A DNA stretch of 38,394 nt from NCBI GenBank assembly GCA_016180525.1, contig JACPBB010000003.1, positions 1 through 38,394 on the forward strand, in the 5' to 3' direction. Source of the stretch: Parcubacteria group bacterium (GTDB taxonomy: Bacteria; Patescibacteriota; Minisyncoccia; Phycocordibacterales; UBA2135). The translations under genes and the position numbers were made by a program. Within the stretch, counting starts at the first letter, position 1; each line of letters begins with the position of its first letter. This document shows, piece by piece, positions 1 to 9,954 of this stretch. The notes beneath the pieces are model-generated. The model saw only the letters and a list, made by a program, of their open reading frames with translations, made no database searches and was not told the origin of the DNA.

Positions 1-56
1 GTTTTCGACTTATTTTTTTACTAAATCCCTATGACACTTTCTGTTGGATATACAAA

Positions 57-86
57 AAACCCGACATCTTTTCAGATGTCGGGTTT
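57..86 (-). terminator. Terminator downstream of secA
   Basis: A perfect 12-bp stem (57-68 paired with 75-86, 6-nt loop) lies 41 nt beyond the secA stop. Read on the minus strand it is followed by a run of T residues, the layout of a rho-independent terminator. Nothing else recognisable is in bases 1-56. Confidence 0.85.
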
Positions 87-127
87 GTGGTTTTGGCTTA
101 TTTCAAGGTCTTTTTAGACCTTTTTGG

Positions 128-2623
<2,496 letters not shown>

Positions 2624-2679
2624 GCGATATATAGTAACATATTTTTGCGACAGAATTTAATATAAATCAAGATCGTAAA

Positions 2680-2710
2680 CGCCCCCTCACTCTGATAGAA
2701 TGAGGGGGCG
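2680..2710 (-). terminator. Hairpin terminator of the 36-residue basic gene
   Basis: A 10-bp GC-rich stem (2680-2689 with 2701-2710) begins 26 nt after the stop of the small basic gene. The minus-strand T run after it is short (TTTAC), so termination may be moderate. It separates this gene from secA. Confidence 0.6.
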
Positions 2711-2735
2711 AAAAACCTGTTTAAAGAAGATGATG

Positions 2736-2846
2736 CTATCTCCTTCGTCGGCGACTGGATCGTTTCTTCTTAGCGGGTTTTTTTGCTTTCTTTCGTTTAG
2801 CAGCTTTTCGTCTCTTTGGAGCTGCTTTTTTTCTTCGCTTTGCCAT
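2736..2846 (-). CDS. 36-residue Lys/Arg-rich basic peptide
   Basis: An ATG-initiated frame encodes 36 residues starting MAKRRKKAAPKRRKAAKRKK and ending in five arginines before TAG. By my count 13 Lys and 11 Arg make two thirds of the protein, and only six amino-acid types are used (K, R, A, P, S, M). This resembles the tails of histone H1-like or other nucleic-acid-compacting proteins. Binding to DNA, RNA or ribosomes is inferred from charge alone. No family is recognised. It stands alone between two non-coding stretches, with a hairpin terminator just downstream, which supports it being a real expressed gene. No Shine-Dalgarno sequence is visible. Confidence 0.7.
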   Translation of the reverse strand: MAKRRKKAAPKRRKAAKRKKAKKPAKKKRSSRRRRR

Positions 2847-3098
2847 TATAATTGTTTGCTACAAAAAATAATTTTAAATTATGTAACAAAATAGAGTTAA
2901 GTCTTTTAATTCGACCTTCGATTTAAGTATTACACACTCTTTTTATTAAAACAATCATAATTTTAAAAAAGTTGTGGACAATCACGCTTTACTAAATGCA
3001 AAATTAAAAACACAAAGCACAAAATAAAGTAAAAAAATAAAACTTAAAAAATCTTTTTAATTTTTTAATTACTACTTTTCGCTTTTCATTTTACATTT
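2847..3098. other. AT-rich intergenic spacer
   Basis: About 250 nt of very AT-rich sequence without a coding frame. It should hold the promoter of the basic peptide gene (minus strand), but no convincing -35/-10 pair stands out. A one-mismatch DnaA-box-like word (TTGTGGACA, near 2969) occurs singly and is not evidence of an origin. Confidence 0.5.
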
Positions 3099-4136
3099 TT
3101 AAAACTCTCCAATAAAAGAAATTTCAAACTCAACAAGAATGCCGGTATGGCGTTTTATATCATCACGCAACTCATTCGCGCATTCTTTAATATTTTTAGC
3201 CGTCCCTTCTCCGTAATTAACAAGCACAAGCGCTTGTTTATCATGAACACCGACATTATTTTTTTTATATCCTTTTTTCTTACATACATGTTCAATAATC
3301 CAACCAAGCGGTACTTTAACTTTATCGTTTGAAACAACATACCCAGGCAATCCTCTGTATATATGAGATAGGGCATTAAATTTTTCTTTTGAAATAATAG
3401 GGTTTTTAAAGAACGAGCCGACAGTTCCAACTGTTTTCATATCAGGAAGTTTTCGCGCCCTAATTTTAATAATAATATTACGCACATCTTGCGGAGTCAG
3501 AGTTCCGGAGTCCAGAGGATGCTCTTTTATATATTCAAGAATATCTTTGTAATCAAGTTTTGCTTTTCTTTTTTTAGAAATTCTTAAAACAACGTTAGTA
3601 ATAAGCAGATGTTTTCCTTCCAAGTGTTTAAATACGCTGTCTCTATATGAAAATAAACATTCATCCGGCGATATCTTTTTTTCTTCAAAAGAGTGAGTGT
3701 CTATAACTTCTACGGAATCAATAAATTCTTTTAACTCTACTCCATACGCGCCGATATTCTGAACTGGAGCGGCGCCAACTGTTCCTGGGATTGCGGAGAG
3801 GTTTTCAATACTAAAAATATTTTTTGAAACAATTTTTTGAACACAAACATCCCACTGCTCTCCTGCTCCTAAAGAAACAAGGTGGCCATTGCTGTCTTCC
3901 GTAATATCTAATCCACGAATATCGGGTTTAAGTACTAAACCATTAAAACCCTGATCAGAGATTACAATATTAGAACCCCCGCCTAGAATAAAAACAGGTA
4001 GTTTTTTATCTTTTGCAAAAGATAAAGCTTCACGTATTTCTTTTATATTTTTTGCAACAAAAAAATACCGCGCAGGACCACCAACGCGCATAGTCGTGAG
4101 CCTCGAGAGCGGTACATGTTCTTGTATTTTACGCAC
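3099..4136 (-). CDS. murB: UDP-N-acetylenolpyruvoylglucosamine reductase MurB
   Basis: MurB uses FAD and NADPH to reduce UDP-GlcNAc-enolpyruvate to UDP-MurNAc, the second committed step of peptidoglycan precursor synthesis in the cytoplasm. The 345 residues carry the FAD-site motifs TTMRVGGPARYF (14-25) and GGGSNIVISD (52-61), and the GSFFKNP motif (240-246) with the catalytic serine at 241. The length and the extra C-terminal region match the long E. coli-like type. The start is GTG. It fits the family N terminus (about 15 residues before TTMRVGG). A perfect 14-bp inverted repeat with a 39-nt loop ends 1 nt upstream of this GTG, so start-site access may be controlled. Confidence 0.96.
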   Translation of the reverse strand: MRKIQEHVPLSRLTTMRVGGPARYFFVAKNIKEIREALSFAKDKKLPVFILGGGSNIVISDQGFNGLVLKPDIRGLDITEDSNGHLVSLGAGEQWDVCVQKIVSKNIFSIENLSAIPGTVGAAPVQNIGAYGVELKEFIDSVEVIDTHSFEEKKISPDECLFSYRDSVFKHLEGKHLLITNVVLRISKKRKAKLDYKDILEYIKEHPLDSGTLTPQDVRNIIIKIRARKLPDMKTVGTVGSFFKNPIISKEKFNALSHIYRGLPGYVVSNDKVKVPLGWIIEHVCKKKGYKKNNVGVHDKQALVLVNYGEGTAKNIKECANELRDDIKRHTGILVEFEISFIGEF

Positions 4137-4137
4137 A

Positions 4138-4204
4138 GCGATGACCGGCGGAATGCGAACTCCGAAACAAATGTCCTTATATGAGTGCCGCCGCCGGTCA
4201 TCGC
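4138..4204 (-). promoter_or_regulatory. 14-bp inverted repeat directly upstream of the murB start
   Basis: Bases 4138-4151 and 4191-4204 are perfect reverse complements (GCGATGACCGGCGG against CCGCCGGTCATCGC) around a 39-nt loop. On the minus strand the hairpin would end 1 nt before the GTG codon of murB, where a ribosome must bind. A role in translational control is inferred. It could equally be a mobile palindromic repeat. Confidence 0.5.
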
Positions 4205-4302
4205 CAAGCGCAATTTGTGTATATTACAGTATACCACGTAACGTAAAACACGTAACACGAGAATTTTGCTTCTTCGCGCCTTGTGTTTTGCGCTTTACGC
4301 TT

Positions 4303-4578
4303 CTATGATATGTCACGATGTGTTTCATACATAAATGCTGCTTTCTCGTCATGCTGTCTCATTACCCGCGCTACTTCTTTGAAAATATCTTCAGACGCAA
4401 CAATGTCTTTCCCGTTAATCCACGCATCAATGGCAAACGTTACTTTTTCACACAATATCTCACTTTCTGGCTTTGAAAGCCCCGCGTTTAAACATGCGGC
4501 ATAGCAGGAGGCATATACTTTGTGATTATCATATGGTTCCCTGTGTCCTTTTCTTCTTTTTACAATATGAGTGTGCAT
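4303..4578 (-). CDS. Orphan ATP-cone domain protein
   Basis: The 91 residues begin with HIVKRRKGHREPYDNHKVY, which resembles the opening of ATP-cone domains (the pattern VxKRDGrxEpFDxxKI of NrdR and of the N terminus of ribonucleotide reductases). The rest is a helical stretch of about the length of one cone, and nothing follows. ATP-cones bind ATP or dATP and act as allosteric sensors. Here the domain stands alone, without the NrdR zinc ribbon and without a reductase. A regulatory or nucleotide-sensing role is inferred. There is no Shine-Dalgarno sequence. The next gene upstream is separated by a terminator at 4618-4670. Confidence 0.65.
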   Translation of the reverse strand: MHTHIVKRRKGHREPYDNHKVYASCYAACLNAGLSKPESEILCEKVTFAIDAWINGKDIVASEDIFKEVARVMRQHDEKAAFMYETHRDIS

Positions 4579-4617
4579 GATAGATTTTTAAGGAATGAAA
4601 TGACTGTAAAAATCATC

Positions 4618-4670
4618 ACCCCCTCTTTTTGAGTTCCCTTTAAATTTAGAAGAATCTAAAAAGAGGGGGT
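4618..4670 (-). terminator. Terminator after the CcdA-like gene
   Basis: A 13-bp perfect stem (4618-4630 with 4658-4670) with further internal pairing lies 58 nt after the CcdA-like stop. On the minus strand a TTTTTA tract follows a few bases later. Confidence 0.65.
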
Positions 4671-4727
4671 AAAGGTTTGGCGATTGTATTTTATCTCGCT
4701 CCGCTTATAAAATACAAGCCAATTCCT

Positions 4728-5435
4728 TTATCCAAAGTTAATGGTTCCATTAGCTATTAAAATAAGTAACCATCCAAGACCAACAAGCAATAATCCTATG
4801 GCGAGACGCATGCTTCCGCGGCTTTCTTGTTTCCACATTTTTACCTTCTGTAACTCCATGCCGCTTCCGACCAAAACAAGAATAATGAACAGCGGAGCGA
4901 CAAAAATAATGTTGTAGAGGGTGAGCATTATAAAGGCTGGCAGATCAAAATTTTGTGACAGGATGGTAATAATCGCAAGATACGGCGCACCCGTACATGG
5001 CAGTTCAACCGCCGAGACAAACACTCCTAAAAACATAACACCCGGAATTGTCATGCGATTTGAATACGTATGAATTTTTTTTGCAAATGATGTAGGAATA
5101 GCGAGAGAAAACCATCGTCCGTACCAAAAATAGTCTTTCACTTCCACAAGTCCCGCAATAATGATTAAAACTCCGATAATAATAGAAAGATACAATGTTA
5201 AAACAAGCGGAATATTTTGAAAGAAATACACAAGCCCAAGCCCGGCGGCAAGATAAACGATAAAAATTGCAAATATGTAGAGAGAACCGAGGAGTAGCAA
5301 CCGTTTCCGTGAACCGCCAGAGGCAAGAACAACGGATACCATTAAAATTAGTACTCCGATTGCACACGGATTTATGGCGTCAATTGCGGCCGTTGTAATT
5401 ACTGTAATAAATGTTGGTAATTGAGAAGTAAGCAT
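4728..5435 (-). CDS. CcdA/DsbD-family transmembrane electron carrier
   Basis: This 235-residue protein has about six hydrophobic segments. Two family-typical half-motifs each carry a cysteine: AIDAINPCAIG (Cys24) and VELPCTGAPYL (Cys147). These match the proline-flanked cysteine pair of CcdA and of the membrane domain of DsbD, which pass reducing equivalents from cytoplasmic thioredoxin across the membrane. A thioredoxin reductase is encoded elsewhere in the window (28187-29143). The gene starts 10 nt after the stop of the upstream histidine-rich membrane protein and is probably cotranscribed with it, so that protein is a candidate electron acceptor or partner. The family assignment is firm. 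The partner is inferred. Confidence 0.82.
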   Translation of the reverse strand: MLTSQLPTFITVITTAAIDAINPCAIGVLILMVSVVLASGGSRKRLLLLGSLYIFAIFIVYLAAGLGLVYFFQNIPLVLTLYLSIIIGVLIIIAGLVEVKDYFWYGRWFSLAIPTSFAKKIHTYSNRMTIPGVMFLGVFVSAVELPCTGAPYLAIITILSQNFDLPAFIMLTLYNIIFVAPLFIILVLVGSGMELQKVKMWKQESRGSMRLAIGLLLVGLGWLLILIANGTINFG

Positions 5436-5445
5436 TTTTTAGGTT

Positions 5446-6195
5446 TTAGGGTATAGGATTTAGAGACTTAATCGTTATATCTCCGCGAACTTTAGCAATA
5501 GTATATTGTTCGCATATATACTCTGTCCGTTCTTTTGGAGCTCCAAATTCAAAAATAACACAGTCTCCCGGAGGAACAAGCGCGTAGGGGGATATTATGT
5601 AATCTGCGAATAAAGATAGTTTTTTCTGTGTAGCGACAGTATTCTCAGTACTCCATAAGAATGCCTGCAATACCGCTTCTCTCCCCTCACATAAGTTCCC
5701 ATTTTTCATTTCAATAATCCCGCCGTTTGTGGGAATCCGCATCATATTGTTGTCAAGAAATCCTCCGATCGCGCTCCAAAAGTTTTCAAGTGAAGCAGTA
5801 TTTTCTGTTTCGGAAATTCCCTCTATGTGTACTCGATTGTCGCCATGTTCATGAACAAGTGCTGTGCCAATCTTGTTTGAAAGACCGTCAGGATCTAGTA
5901 AGTTCAATTCTGTGCCACAATTGAAAATTCTAAAATCAGCATGCCAATGAACAGGGCCTTTCGTTGGAGAAGATTGAATAAGCGTTACTGTCCCAATAAT
6001 TATATACACCGTTGTCGTAATAATAACGATAGAAATTAATAAAAAGAAAATCGCCTTGGAAGAATTTTTTTGGGGCTTCAAAAAAATAGTTATCAATACT
6101 AAAAAGAAAATGACCGCTGCTGCAAGGGCAACAATTAACAATTGGTTAAATATAAATGAAGTATCTGGCTTGAGTATGGAGACTATATATTCCAT
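5446..6195 (-). CDS. Histidine-rich membrane-anchored protein of unknown function
   Basis: The 249 residues have two N-terminal membrane segments (about 17-40 and 48-70), then a domain of about 175 residues, probably extracytoplasmic, with three histidine clusters: HWHAD (83-87), HEHGD (115-119) and HIEG (123-126). Four cysteines are also visible in this domain. Clustered His with acidic residues suggests binding of a metal such as copper or iron. This is inferred from composition, not from a named family. It lies 10 nt upstream of the CcdA-like gene, and the two probably form a two-gene envelope redox or metal unit. Confidence 0.65.
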   Translation of the reverse strand: MEYIVSILKPDTSFIFNQLLIVALAAAVIFFLVLITIFLKPQKNSSKAIFFLLISIVIITTTVYIIIGTVTLIQSSPTKGPVHWHADFRIFNCGTELNLLDPDGLSNKIGTALVHEHGDNRVHIEGISETENTASLENFWSAIGGFLDNNMMRIPTNGGIIEMKNGNLCEGREAVLQAFLWSTENTVATQKKLSLFADYIISPYALVPPGDCVIFEFGAPKERTEYICEQYTIAKVRGDITIKSLNPIP

Positions 6196-6264
6196 GTCAT
6201 AAGAGTTATGCCGAACGTCCTCTATATCAAAGAACGCTCGGCATGTATTGTAAAGAAATAATTT

Positions 6265-6441
6265 CTAGCAAAATTCACACACATTCTTAGGTTTTTCCTT
6301 CTCCTCATTCGCCATATGTTCTTTCTTTTGAGAAAGTAACCGTTCCTGATGACAATTTTCACAAACAAATGTTTCTTCCAAAGCAGCTCTCTTCTTATCA
6401 TCATTTTGTTTCCCACCAAATAATTTTTTAAAAAATTCCAT
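6265..6441 (-). CDS. 58-residue double-CxxC zinc-ribbon protein
   Basis: The ATG at 6441 opens a 58-residue frame: MEFFKKLFGGK, a charged stretch, CENC, a helical Lys/Glu-rich linker, then CEFC at the very C terminus before TAG. Two CxxC pairs separated by about 28 residues suggest one bound zinc. The N-terminal EFFKKLFGG looks like a short amphipathic segment. A longer frame over the same DNA (6222-6419) has no such order and is rejected. No specific family is recognised. Small zinc ribbons of this type often bind nucleic acid or ribosomes, but that is only a possibility here. Confidence 0.7.
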   Translation of the reverse strand: MEFFKKLFGGKQNDDKKRAALEETFVCENCHQERLLSQKKEHMANEEKEKPKNVCEFC

Positions 6442-6523
6442 ACCTAAAAGTGTTTCATCTAATAATATTCCATATTATAACACACACTCAAATAATCTTA
6501 TATTAATTAGTCCACATATTAAA

Positions 6524-6540
6524 ACCCCCCCTCGGGGGGT
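6524..6540 (-). terminator. Terminator after the YkuK-like gene
   Basis: A compact stem of seven G/C-rich pairs (6524-6530 with 6534-6540) with a 3-nt loop is followed on the minus strand by TTTTAAT. It sits 28 nt beyond the stop of the gene at 6568-7062. Confidence 0.75.
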
Positions 6541-6567
6541 CAAAAAATCTTACTGTGCTGGATTATA

Positions 6568-7062
6568 CTACCCTGTGTGCCTGTCAGCGACGGAAAATGC
6601 GCCAAAGGCGTATGGTTTTATGACAGGAATAAATTGATACCCTCTTATCATGCCGGTAATCGCCTCAATTAAATCTTTTGTCGGTCCTCCCTCGCCAATA
6701 TCAACGTGTATTTCATTGCCGTCCCACGAAAACGTTTCCGGTATCACTTCGCGAAGGCCTGAACGCAATTCCTGCGCAAGCATGATGGAAGTCATTGCTT
6801 CATCAAATATTCTGTCACGAAGAACTGAAAAATGCTTTACTCGTGATTTCAGTAAAAAATAAATTGCTCCTCGGCCTACCCGATGCACGATAAGCGCAGT
6901 AGTAAGCGCCGTATCTCTTCGCGCAGAAGAATCGGTTCCCACGATAATTTTATATTCCCGACGAGGATCTTCGTCCATATATCCCCTGATAGCAGAAAGT
7001 AATTCTTTAAACGAAAGCCATCCTTTAGTCGGGCTTTGAAACCGAAGTGTTTCAATGGTCAT
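6568..7062 (-). CDS. YkuK-family RNase H-fold protein (DUF458)
   Basis: The 164 residues fit the DUF458/YkuK family, a predicted RNase H-like fold. The motif VGTDSSARRD (41-50) supplies the first acidic residue. ALIVHRVGRGAIYF follows, as in the family. A central acidic region (HVDIGEGGPTKDLI) and a C-terminal FSVADRHT give further candidate metal ligands. The biochemical activity of the family is not well established, so nuclease function is inferred from the fold. The length is full for the family. It lies 36 nt downstream of the HD-domain gene, with no clear promoter between them, so the two may be cotranscribed. Confidence 0.75.
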   Translation of the reverse strand: MTIETLRFQSPTKGWLSFKELLSAIRGYMDEDPRREYKIIVGTDSSARRDTALTTALIVHRVGRGAIYFLLKSRVKHFSVLRDRIFDEAMTSIMLAQELRSGLREVIPETFSWDGNEIHVDIGEGGPTKDLIEAITGMIRGYQFIPVIKPYAFGAFSVADRHTG

Positions 7063-7098
7063 GTAGAATACCGTATACCGAAACCATTAGAAATGCAA

Positions 7099-8292
7099 CT
7101 ATGTAATAATGTGTACTTTAATTAGAAGTTTTTTGAGTGATTTTGTGTCAACAGTTTTACTGTCTATAAGCGGCTGGAATTCATCGTGTATTCGCTCATA
7201 TCTCTCATACGCGGCGATGATATTACTGTCAAAGTATTGAAACATCAGGGAAAGAGATGATTTTATGGTCTCTGCCCGTATATCTGTCTTAGGAATCGCA
7301 TGTGGACTTTTTTTTAGCAACCTTTCATTCTCTTTTTTATGAGTATTAATGGCAAGATTTTCGTCAAGCGCTTTATGAAACAACTCTCTCTGCCACATCG
7401 CAAACCCAACCTGTGACCTAATCCAGGTTACAATCTCCTGCGCAATGACCACTCGCCGCTCCGGAGAGATATACTCAACTCCACCCCGCGCTTCCTTGAC
7501 TATCGTTTCTGTGTTTAATTCATAAAACTCGGCATCTCCTGTTTTTTGAAACACGGCGGGATCTTCTACCGCTCCACAAGGACCTCGTAAATCAGCCTGT
7601 GCGATTGCAAGCGTAATAAGAGAGCTTTCTTCAGTAAGTTCAGGTTGAGAAAATTTTGGACCAGACTTCATGGGAAGACGTTCGTCTGGTATTTTTTTAC
7701 CGTGTACGTGAAGTGACTGTTCCGGTAACATCACACCAAATTCAGGATGCGGATATGTTGCCCCAATTGCCTCGAAAACTTTTTCTTTAAAATCATTTTC
7801 AGGAAATAAAAAATTTCCTTTTGGGTCCCGGTATTTTTTCATTTCTTTCCATATCTCAATCGCAGTTGCCTCTTCGTTCCCAATCTCTGCCCCTATTTTC
7901 TCTAGATTCTCTTTATTGTGTGTCTTGAATCCGCGGTGTCGCGCGCGTACTTTCCCCTCCTCAAGCGTCGCTTTTTGAACAAGGTCATGCCCTAATCCAA
8001 CAACATATGCAAATTCAATATCTTGATCAGTAACCGTTCCAGGCTCAACTTTTAACTCCTTATCAATTTTTTGAATTCTTTTTAATATTTCCACAGCGCC
8101 TCGGGCCACGCCTTCGCTATGAGCAAGGTTATGAAACGACATTTCTCCTTCAGTGCCATTTTTTCCAAATCGCTCTATAAGACGTTTCCTAAATGTTTCC
8201 GCCAATTTTCCAAATGCTTCATGCCTATTCTCAACGGTCTCAAAGCCACCCTCTTGCTTTGTTATAAAATGTGGAGATTCTATATTTTTCAT
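7099..8292 (-). CDS. HD-domain protein, predicted phosphohydrolase
   Basis: The 397-residue soluble protein has FHNLAHSEGVA (His54 and His58) and, about 45 residues later, GLGHDLV (His102-Asp103). This is the spaced His...HD arrangement of metal-dependent HD phosphohydrolases, which usually act on nucleotides or cyclic nucleotides. The remaining two thirds, including EYISPERRVVIAQEI and a helical C terminus, match no domain I recognise. The substrate is unknown. The start ATG at 8292 has no strong ribosome binding site. The opposite-strand gene at 8406 diverges from it, so the 113-nt gap should hold promoters for both. Confidence 0.6.
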   Translation of the reverse strand: MKNIESPHFITKQEGGFETVENRHEAFGKLAETFRKRLIERFGKNGTEGEMSFHNLAHSEGVARGAVEILKRIQKIDKELKVEPGTVTDQDIEFAYVVGLGHDLVQKATLEEGKVRARHRGFKTHNKENLEKIGAEIGNEEATAIEIWKEMKKYRDPKGNFLFPENDFKEKVFEAIGATYPHPEFGVMLPEQSLHVHGKKIPDERLPMKSGPKFSQPELTEESSLITLAIAQADLRGPCGAVEDPAVFQKTGDAEFYELNTETIVKEARGGVEYISPERRVVIAQEIVTWIRSQVGFAMWQRELFHKALDENLAINTHKKENERLLKKSPHAIPKTDIRAETIKSSLSLMFQYFDSNIIAAYERYERIHDEFQPLIDSKTVDTKSLKKLLIKVHIIT

Positions 8293-8335
8293 TACTCAAA
8301 AATATAGCAGATATAGGCTGTTTTAGCAAATTTAT

Positions 8336-8364
8336 TTGACAGATTCAGGATAAAGATATATAAT
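8336..8364 (+). promoter_or_regulatory. Consensus sigma-70 promoter for the secreted protein gene
   Basis: TTGACA (8336-8341), a 17-nt spacer and TATAAT (8359-8364) match the housekeeping sigma consensus at all twelve positions. The start of transcription would fall near 8371, giving a leader of about 35 nt before the ATG at 8406. Confidence 0.9.
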
Positions 8365-8405
8365 AAAAATAGTCTTTTGACAATCGAAATTAGGAGTACC
8401 GACAA

Positions 8406-8999
8406 ATGAAGTCTTTACGATTTATCTTTTTTGCTGCATTTGCGTTTAGCCTTATTTTTATACTAACATCACAGAACTCCGTAAACGCATCTCTGTCATC
8501 TCCTGTAGACAGTGTATATCCAGAAGTTAAAGCTTCTCCTCCAACTTTAAAAAGTTGGACGATAGACAAGGATGTGAGGCGTGTATACAGCCCAAGCGCG
8601 GATGCGTTTGAGGCAATGATAGATGTTCTTGAAGCAAGCGGGGTTATCGTGGGTGATGGTTTGCATCGGCCAATTCAAACACTTATTGTTGGCACACCGC
8701 ATAAACCAGGTACCGTTGCATATTTTTTCATATCCCCAATTGCCTTTGACGGACTTTTCATATGGATGCTTGAAGAATATGAGCAACGTGAACATGGTCT
8801 TCATGTCAGATTCTGGTATTTCTCTGATGAAATAAAAAGTTTTGAAATGAATATGTATGGTGATTGGTCTCCCACAGCATCAGAGTATTTTATTCCGGGA
8901 ACTCCTGATTGGAGCATCGCCGTGGAGAAATCTCGTCTTGCGTGGAAACTTCTGTGTAAAAAATATTCTTGTAACCCTCATCGCAACAGCGCGTTTTAA
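8406..8999 (+). CDS. Secreted protein of unknown function
   Basis: This 197-residue protein has a clear Sec signal peptide: MKSLR, a hydrophobic core FIFFAAFAFSLIFILT, then a cleavage-like SVNA near 26-29. The mature part is about 165 residues, rich in aromatic residues, with two cysteines close together near the end (KLLCKKYSCN), possibly a disulfide. No family is recognised. TAGGAG eleven bases before the ATG is a good Shine-Dalgarno sequence, and a perfect sigma-70 promoter lies upstream, so strong expression is expected. It stands as a single gene between the divergent HD-domain gene and a small membrane protein. Confidence 0.75.
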   Translation: MKSLRFIFFAAFAFSLIFILTSQNSVNASLSSPVDSVYPEVKASPPTLKSWTIDKDVRRVYSPSADAFEAMIDVLEASGVIVGDGLHRPIQTLIVGTPHKPGTVAYFFISPIAFDGLFIWMLEEYEQREHGLHVRFWYFSDEIKSFEMNMYGDWSPTASEYFIPGTPDWSIAVEKSRLAWKLLCKKYSCNPHRNSAF

Positions 9000-9074
9000 A
9001 GAATTCTTTGAGTAGAAAACCTAAAGAGTCCTTTTCCTTTAAACTAAATTTTTGTGATATAATTAATTACATAT

Positions 9075-9275
9075 ATGTCAGTTTCACCTTCAATTCTATC
9101 TCTTCTTTTCTGGATCATTCTTACTATCGTCGTCATCGCAAGTACGGTTTTTATATATCATTGGCAAAAATACGGAACAGATGCTAAAACCGTAAAAAAA
9201 ATTATTACAATATACAGCATCGTAACAGTCGTATTGCTGATAATCGCATGGATTCTTTTGCAGGCAAGTGTTTAA
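9075..9275 (+). CDS. 66-residue two-helix membrane protein
   Basis: The protein consists of two hydrophobic segments (about 6-27 and 42-63) joined by a short basic hinge containing WQKYGTDAKTVKK, so it should form a membrane hairpin. No family is recognised. A TATAAT hexamer at 9057-9062 could be the -10 element, leaving a leader of only a few bases, and no Shine-Dalgarno sequence is visible, consistent with leaderless translation. Its neighbour downstream is another membrane protein (9394-9945). Confidence 0.6.
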   Translation: MSVSPSILSLLFWIILTIVVIASTVFIYHWQKYGTDAKTVKKIITIYSIVTVVLLIIAWILLQASV

Positions 9276-9280
9276 TAAAA

Positions 9281-9385
9281 GATACCAATATACAAATTGT
9301 ACTAATGATACTAATGAATACGAATGTGTTTAATTAACGATTGGTATCTATTCGTATCATTCGCGTGCATTCGTATATTAGTATC
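9281..9385. repeat. Nested inverted repeats, AT-rich
   Basis: GATACCAAT (9281-9289) pairs with ATTGGTATC (9340-9348). GATACTAATGAATACGAAT (9307-9325) is nearly complementary to ATTCGTATATTAGTATC (9369-9385), with two bases missing in the second arm. The word ATTCGTAT and its complement recur several times. The array fills the whole gap between two membrane protein genes and carries no T run. Confidence 0.65.
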
Positions 9386-9393
9386 TCATATTC

Positions 9394-9945
9394 ATGATTA
9401 ATCTTGCGCCAGATGAACATATCGTCTATATAGCTCGTAAACACTCGTTTGTTTTTTTTACCGAAACAACATTCATTTTTATATTGGCTTTGTTGCCGCT
9501 TATTCTTATCCCCGGATTAGAAAGTATTCTCATAGCAAATGCGCTATCGGGCGTATATGTTGGGTCAATTCTGTGGTATTTGTATATGCTTTGGCTCATT
9601 GTTCTTTGGATTGCATTTGCATATGTATGGACTGACTATTATCTTGACGTGTGGGTAGTTACCAATAAGCACATGATGGACATTGACCAACGGGGATTAT
9701 TTAGCAGAAAAGTCTCCACGTCCCGACTTGATTTAATACAGGATGTAACAGTTACTATCCCCGGAATGCTCGCTACCTTTCTAGATTACGGAGATATTCA
9801 CATGCAAACTGCAGCACAGAGCCGTGAATTCACTTTAAAAAATGTTGCGCACCCAAATAAACTAAAAGATATTATTGTAAAGGAGCAAGATAAAGTAGCA
9901 GATAAAAAAATTCCTGCCGCGCCCCAAAACAATACGATTGTGTAA
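9394..9945 (+). CDS. Membrane protein with bacterial PH domain (YdbS-like)
   Basis: The 183 residues start with LAPDEHIVYIARKHSFVF, typical of the DUF304/bacterial PH (bPH2) family. Two membrane segments follow (about 24-46 and 55-80). A cytoplasmic beta-rich domain comes next, beginning YYLDVWVVTNKHMMDIDQRGLFSRKVSTSRLDLIQDV. The pattern of a normal-to-altered coordinate strand (VVTNKHMMDID) followed by a conserved Arg-Leu-x-x-Ile is diagnostic for this family. Function is unknown in general. The protein is anchored at the inner membrane with its PH domain probably facing the cytoplasm. It converges with murI, only 9 nt separating the two stops. Confidence 0.78.
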   Translation: MINLAPDEHIVYIARKHSFVFFTETTFIFILALLPLILIPGLESILIANALSGVYVGSILWYLYMLWLIVLWIAFAYVWTDYYLDVWVVTNKHMMDIDQRGLFSRKVSTSRLDLIQDVTVTIPGMLATFLDYGDIHMQTAAQSREFTLKNVAHPNKLKDIIVKEQDKVADKKIPAAPQNNTIV

Positions 9946-9954
9946 GATAAATTC

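Noticed and set aside
6222-6419. 65-residue reading frame
   Set aside because: It is a shadow of the 58-residue double-CxxC gene in another frame, with no motif of its own.
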